Assembly (NCBI RefSeq): GCF_015221995.1
Contig: NZ_JADFFM010000002.1
Span: forward strand, 558,001 to 622,000
DNA: 64,000 nucleotides
Source of the DNA: Mucilaginibacter boryungensis
GTDB lineage: Bacteria > Bacteroidota > Bacteroidia > Sphingobacteriales > Sphingobacteriaceae
Reading direction: 5' to 3'
Every line of letters begins with the position of its first letter. Position 1 is the first letter of the stretch. A program made the position numbers and the translations under genes. Of the stretch, positions 62,190-64,000 are shown piece after piece. Below the pieces are notes generated by a model. It worked only from the letters and a program-made list of their open reading frames with translations, did no database searches and was not told where the DNA came from.

Positions 62190-62906
62190 TTAAAACTTAA
62201 ATACCAATCCCATACCTGTTACAATAGCCGAATAACTGGTAGCCGCAACGCCCGTATAGCCGCTTGGAGGATTATTATTAAGGTTCCCGCTTTGTATAAA
62301 AAGGTTATAACCGGTATACGCATCAATCTCTACATTATTGTGCACAGCAAAACCAACACCCAGTTTAGGTGCAAGATAAGCTTGTTTACAGGCCCCACCC
62401 AGGTAAATGTTATTATTATCATCCGTATAGTGTGTATAGGAAGTGTTGTAGCCCATGCCAATATTTATACCGCCATAACCTGTTAACCGCTCGGTAATGG
62501 GTACATTATATACGCCGCTTAAATAAAATAAAAAAGCGGTATAGTTTGAATAGGTAAGTGTGGCTTCGTTTCCGGCATCTATTTGAGTGGTTGTCATCAG
62601 GGTTTTGGGCCTAAATTCCCGGTACGAGAAATGAGCACCAAGGGTGATGTGATCTAAAAGCCGCATAAAGCCAATACTATAGCCAAGGGTGCTTTTATAG
62701 CTCTCCATGTTTTTGCCCGGCAATTCAACATCGGTACCTATCCTTATGCCATAATCTGTTTGTTGAGGAAAAAAATCCTGCGCATGGGTTTTAACGGATA
62801 CTATCACAGCTATTAACAGCAAAAAGACATAACGATTCAGAACGGCTAATTTACGCGGGGCTGGCTTTTTCAAGACACTAAGCCCGGAGGAAAGGGACTG
62901 ATACAT
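62190..62906 (-). CDS. Outer-membrane beta-barrel protein
   Basis: A 238-residue protein with a long N-region signal (hydrophobic core FLLLIAVIVSVKTHA, then QDF). The mature part is beta-barrel-like: DYGIRIGTDVELPG, then LDHITLGAHFSYREF and AIVTGMGLVFKF at the end. The C-terminal Phe fits recognition by BamA. It resembles small OmpW/OmpA-barrel-like proteins of Bacteroidota. The function is unknown. Confidence 0.75.
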   Translation of the reverse strand: MYQSLSSGLSVLKKPAPRKLAVLNRYVFLLLIAVIVSVKTHAQDFFPQQTDYGIRIGTDVELPGKNMESYKSTLGYSIGFMRLLDHITLGAHFSYREFRPKTLMTTTQIDAGNEATLTYSNYTAFLFYLSGVYNVPITERLTGYGGINIGMGYNTSYTHYTDDNNNIYLGGACKQAYLAPKLGVGFAVHNNVEIDAYTGYNLFIQSGNLNNNPPSGYTGVAATSYSAIVTGMGLVFKF

Positions 62907-63053
62907 AGGTGATGGAGGTTTAATTAATGTAAAGATATTGCATTTACGTATAGTTAAAATAAAATTAATCGGGACAAATGAGGGACATTTTTACAGCCTG
63001 ATAATGAGACGATAGCGTAGCATTAATCCTTTCAGTTGAATTAATTTTTAAAC

Positions 63054-63085
63054 AAAAAAAGCCCTGCAAAAATTGCAGGGCTTAA
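63054..63085 (-). terminator. Terminator of the TonB-dependent receptor gene
   Basis: AGCCCTGCAA and TTGCAGGGCT form a 10-bp stem with AAA loop, followed on the minus strand by a T run. Confidence 0.85.
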
Positions 63086-63104
63086 AAATATTTGCGTTAA
63101 ACTA

Positions 63105-64000
63105 TTAGAAAGAATAGCGAATACCAAACTGCATTTGGTAACGCGAAGCAAATTGGTCAACCGCGTAAGGTACACCCGGGTTAACAAATTTGTAGGTTGG
63201 GTAAGTTGTTGCCGCATTAGCAAACGATGGCGTAACATTTTTGGTTAAACCAATACTTGATGTTGAATTGAAAGTATTTGGAGAATAATAGTAATGTCCC
63301 CATGCTTTGTTCAACAAATTAGTAAGGTTGATGATATCAAATGTAAAGGTTAAAGTTTGCTTATGGGCGTCAGTACCAATGTTAAAGTCCTGGGTAAAAC
63401 GGAAGTCGGCATTAGTGTTCCACGGCGTGCGCGCACCATTACGCTCGGTAAATTTACCACGGCGGGTTTTTAAGTATTGGTCGCCATCAATAAATTGGTC
63501 GAATGCAGCCGCCTGTGCCGATTCTGCAGCAGTTGGCGCATTTGGTGTAGTGCTGAATAGTTTAATAGTTTCGCCAACGTTTGGAATATAAGCTAAGCTA
63601 ACCTGCTGACCGGTTCCCTGAATTGAACTTGGCAGGAAGCCAAATGAATACGGGGTACCTGAAGTTGCACTAAAGAAGATAGCAAAGTTAGACGATGCTT
63701 TTTTGCTGCTTATTTTATAATTCAGGTTAGTGATGATACGGTGACGCACATCAAAGTTAGAATAAGCTAAGGTTGGCGCGTTAGGGTTTAAAGCCTGGTT
63801 CAACTGCCAGTTTGATTCCATTGAGTTGCGGATACCGTTGGTGATATCTTTAGACTGACCGTAGGTGTAAGCAAAATCAACATTTAAGCCCATAGGCCAT
63901 GTTTTACCAATTTGGCCGGTGATGCTATAACGGTTACCCTGATCGGTGTTTGACAACAGATAGGCATTGGTAAAGTTAGCCGATGGCTTGCTGTTCACAA
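63105..64000 (-). CDS. TonB-dependent receptor, C-terminal part (5' cut by window edge)
   Basis: At least 298 residues of the beta-barrel: ITGQIGKTWPMGLNVDFAYT, then STPNAPTAAESAQAAAFDQF in a loop, TLTFTFDIINLTNLLNKAWG and the end RYQMQFGIRYSF. The terminal aromatic Phe and the DxxNLxNLLN strand are typical of OmpA-linked TonB receptors with an N-terminal carboxypeptidase-regulatory domain. The frame is open to the window edge, so the plug domain lies outside. Substrate unknown. Confidence 0.88.
   Translation of the reverse strand, partial: VNSKPSANFTNAYLLSNTDQGNRYSITGQIGKTWPMGLNVDFAYTYGQSKDITNGIRNSMESNWQLNQALNPNAPTLAYSNFDVRHRIITNLNYKISSKKASSNFAIFFSATSGTPYSFGFLPSSIQGTGQQVSLAYIPNVGETIKLFSTTPNAPTAAESAQAAAFDQFIDGDQYLKTRRGKFTERNGARTPWNTNADFRFTQDFNIGTDAHKQTLTFTFDIINLTNLLNKAWGHYYYSPNTFNSTSSIGLTKNVTPSFANAATTYPTYKFVNPGVPYAVDQFASRYQMQFGIRYSF

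Overview
The window looks like a chromosomal segment of a Bacteroidota bacterium, most likely a Sphingobacteriaceae member close to Mucilaginibacter or Pedobacter. The reasons are promoters of the TAnnTTTG type, a single-RRM RNA-binding protein, a TonB-dependent receptor, GH2, GH3 and PL4 carbohydrate enzymes, an OlsF-like fused acyltransferase, and many gene families typical of that group. Most genes are intact and compact. The gaps between them are filled with several families of short palindromic or word-like repeats.

Region 1 (1-24.7 kb) is mainly core genome: RRM protein, ankyrin protein, FtsK, a LolA-like protein, Pcm, PriA, a DUF423 protein, two secreted Bacteroidota proteins, TsaB, the rpmH-rnpA-yidD cluster, an FtsB/DivIC-like protein, a VWA membrane protein, FabG, a methyltransferase, a GH3 beta-glucosidase, an S24-type regulator and an MBL-fold hydrolase.

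Region 2 (24.7-28.4 kb) is an AT-rich islet. It holds an OLD-family ATPase/TOPRIM nuclease with a small co-directional partner ORF, plus a TonB-C protein. A 43-bp perfect inverted repeat brackets it. It is a candidate anti-phage locus.

Region 3 (28.5-33.9 kb) holds a PL4 rhamnogalacturonan lyase, a flavin amine oxidase, two tandem SHOCT-like membrane miniproteins, an XRE regulator and an encapsulated-ferritin (EncFtn) protein without a visible shell gene.

Region 4 (34.1-43.8 kb) is a decayed prophage: small terminase, a truncated large terminase joined by a deletion to a 5'-truncated capsid gene, a tail-tube-like protein, portal, a connector-like protein, a fibre with collagen repeats and an SGNH hydrolase, then holin, GH24 lysozyme and two further small genes. 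No integrase, tape measure or baseplate genes are visible.

Region 5 (43.8-53 kb) is relatively AT-rich. It holds an unusual two-gene polysaccharide locus: a processive GT2 synthase fused to a TIM-barrel-like domain that appears to lack catalytic residues, overlapping an apparently active glycosidase lipoprotein. A tRNA-Lys, a GH2 beta-galactosidase-like enzyme and a DoxX-like protein follow.

Region 6 (53.2-64 kb) holds an HxlR regulator divergent from a RibD-C/DHFR-like reductase and a monooxygenase, tRNA-Ala, an MFS transporter, two paralogous 50-residue proteins, LpxB, Apt, a helix-hairpin-helix protein, an OlsF-like acyltransferase, a beta-barrel protein and the C-terminal part of a TonB-dependent receptor running off the edge.
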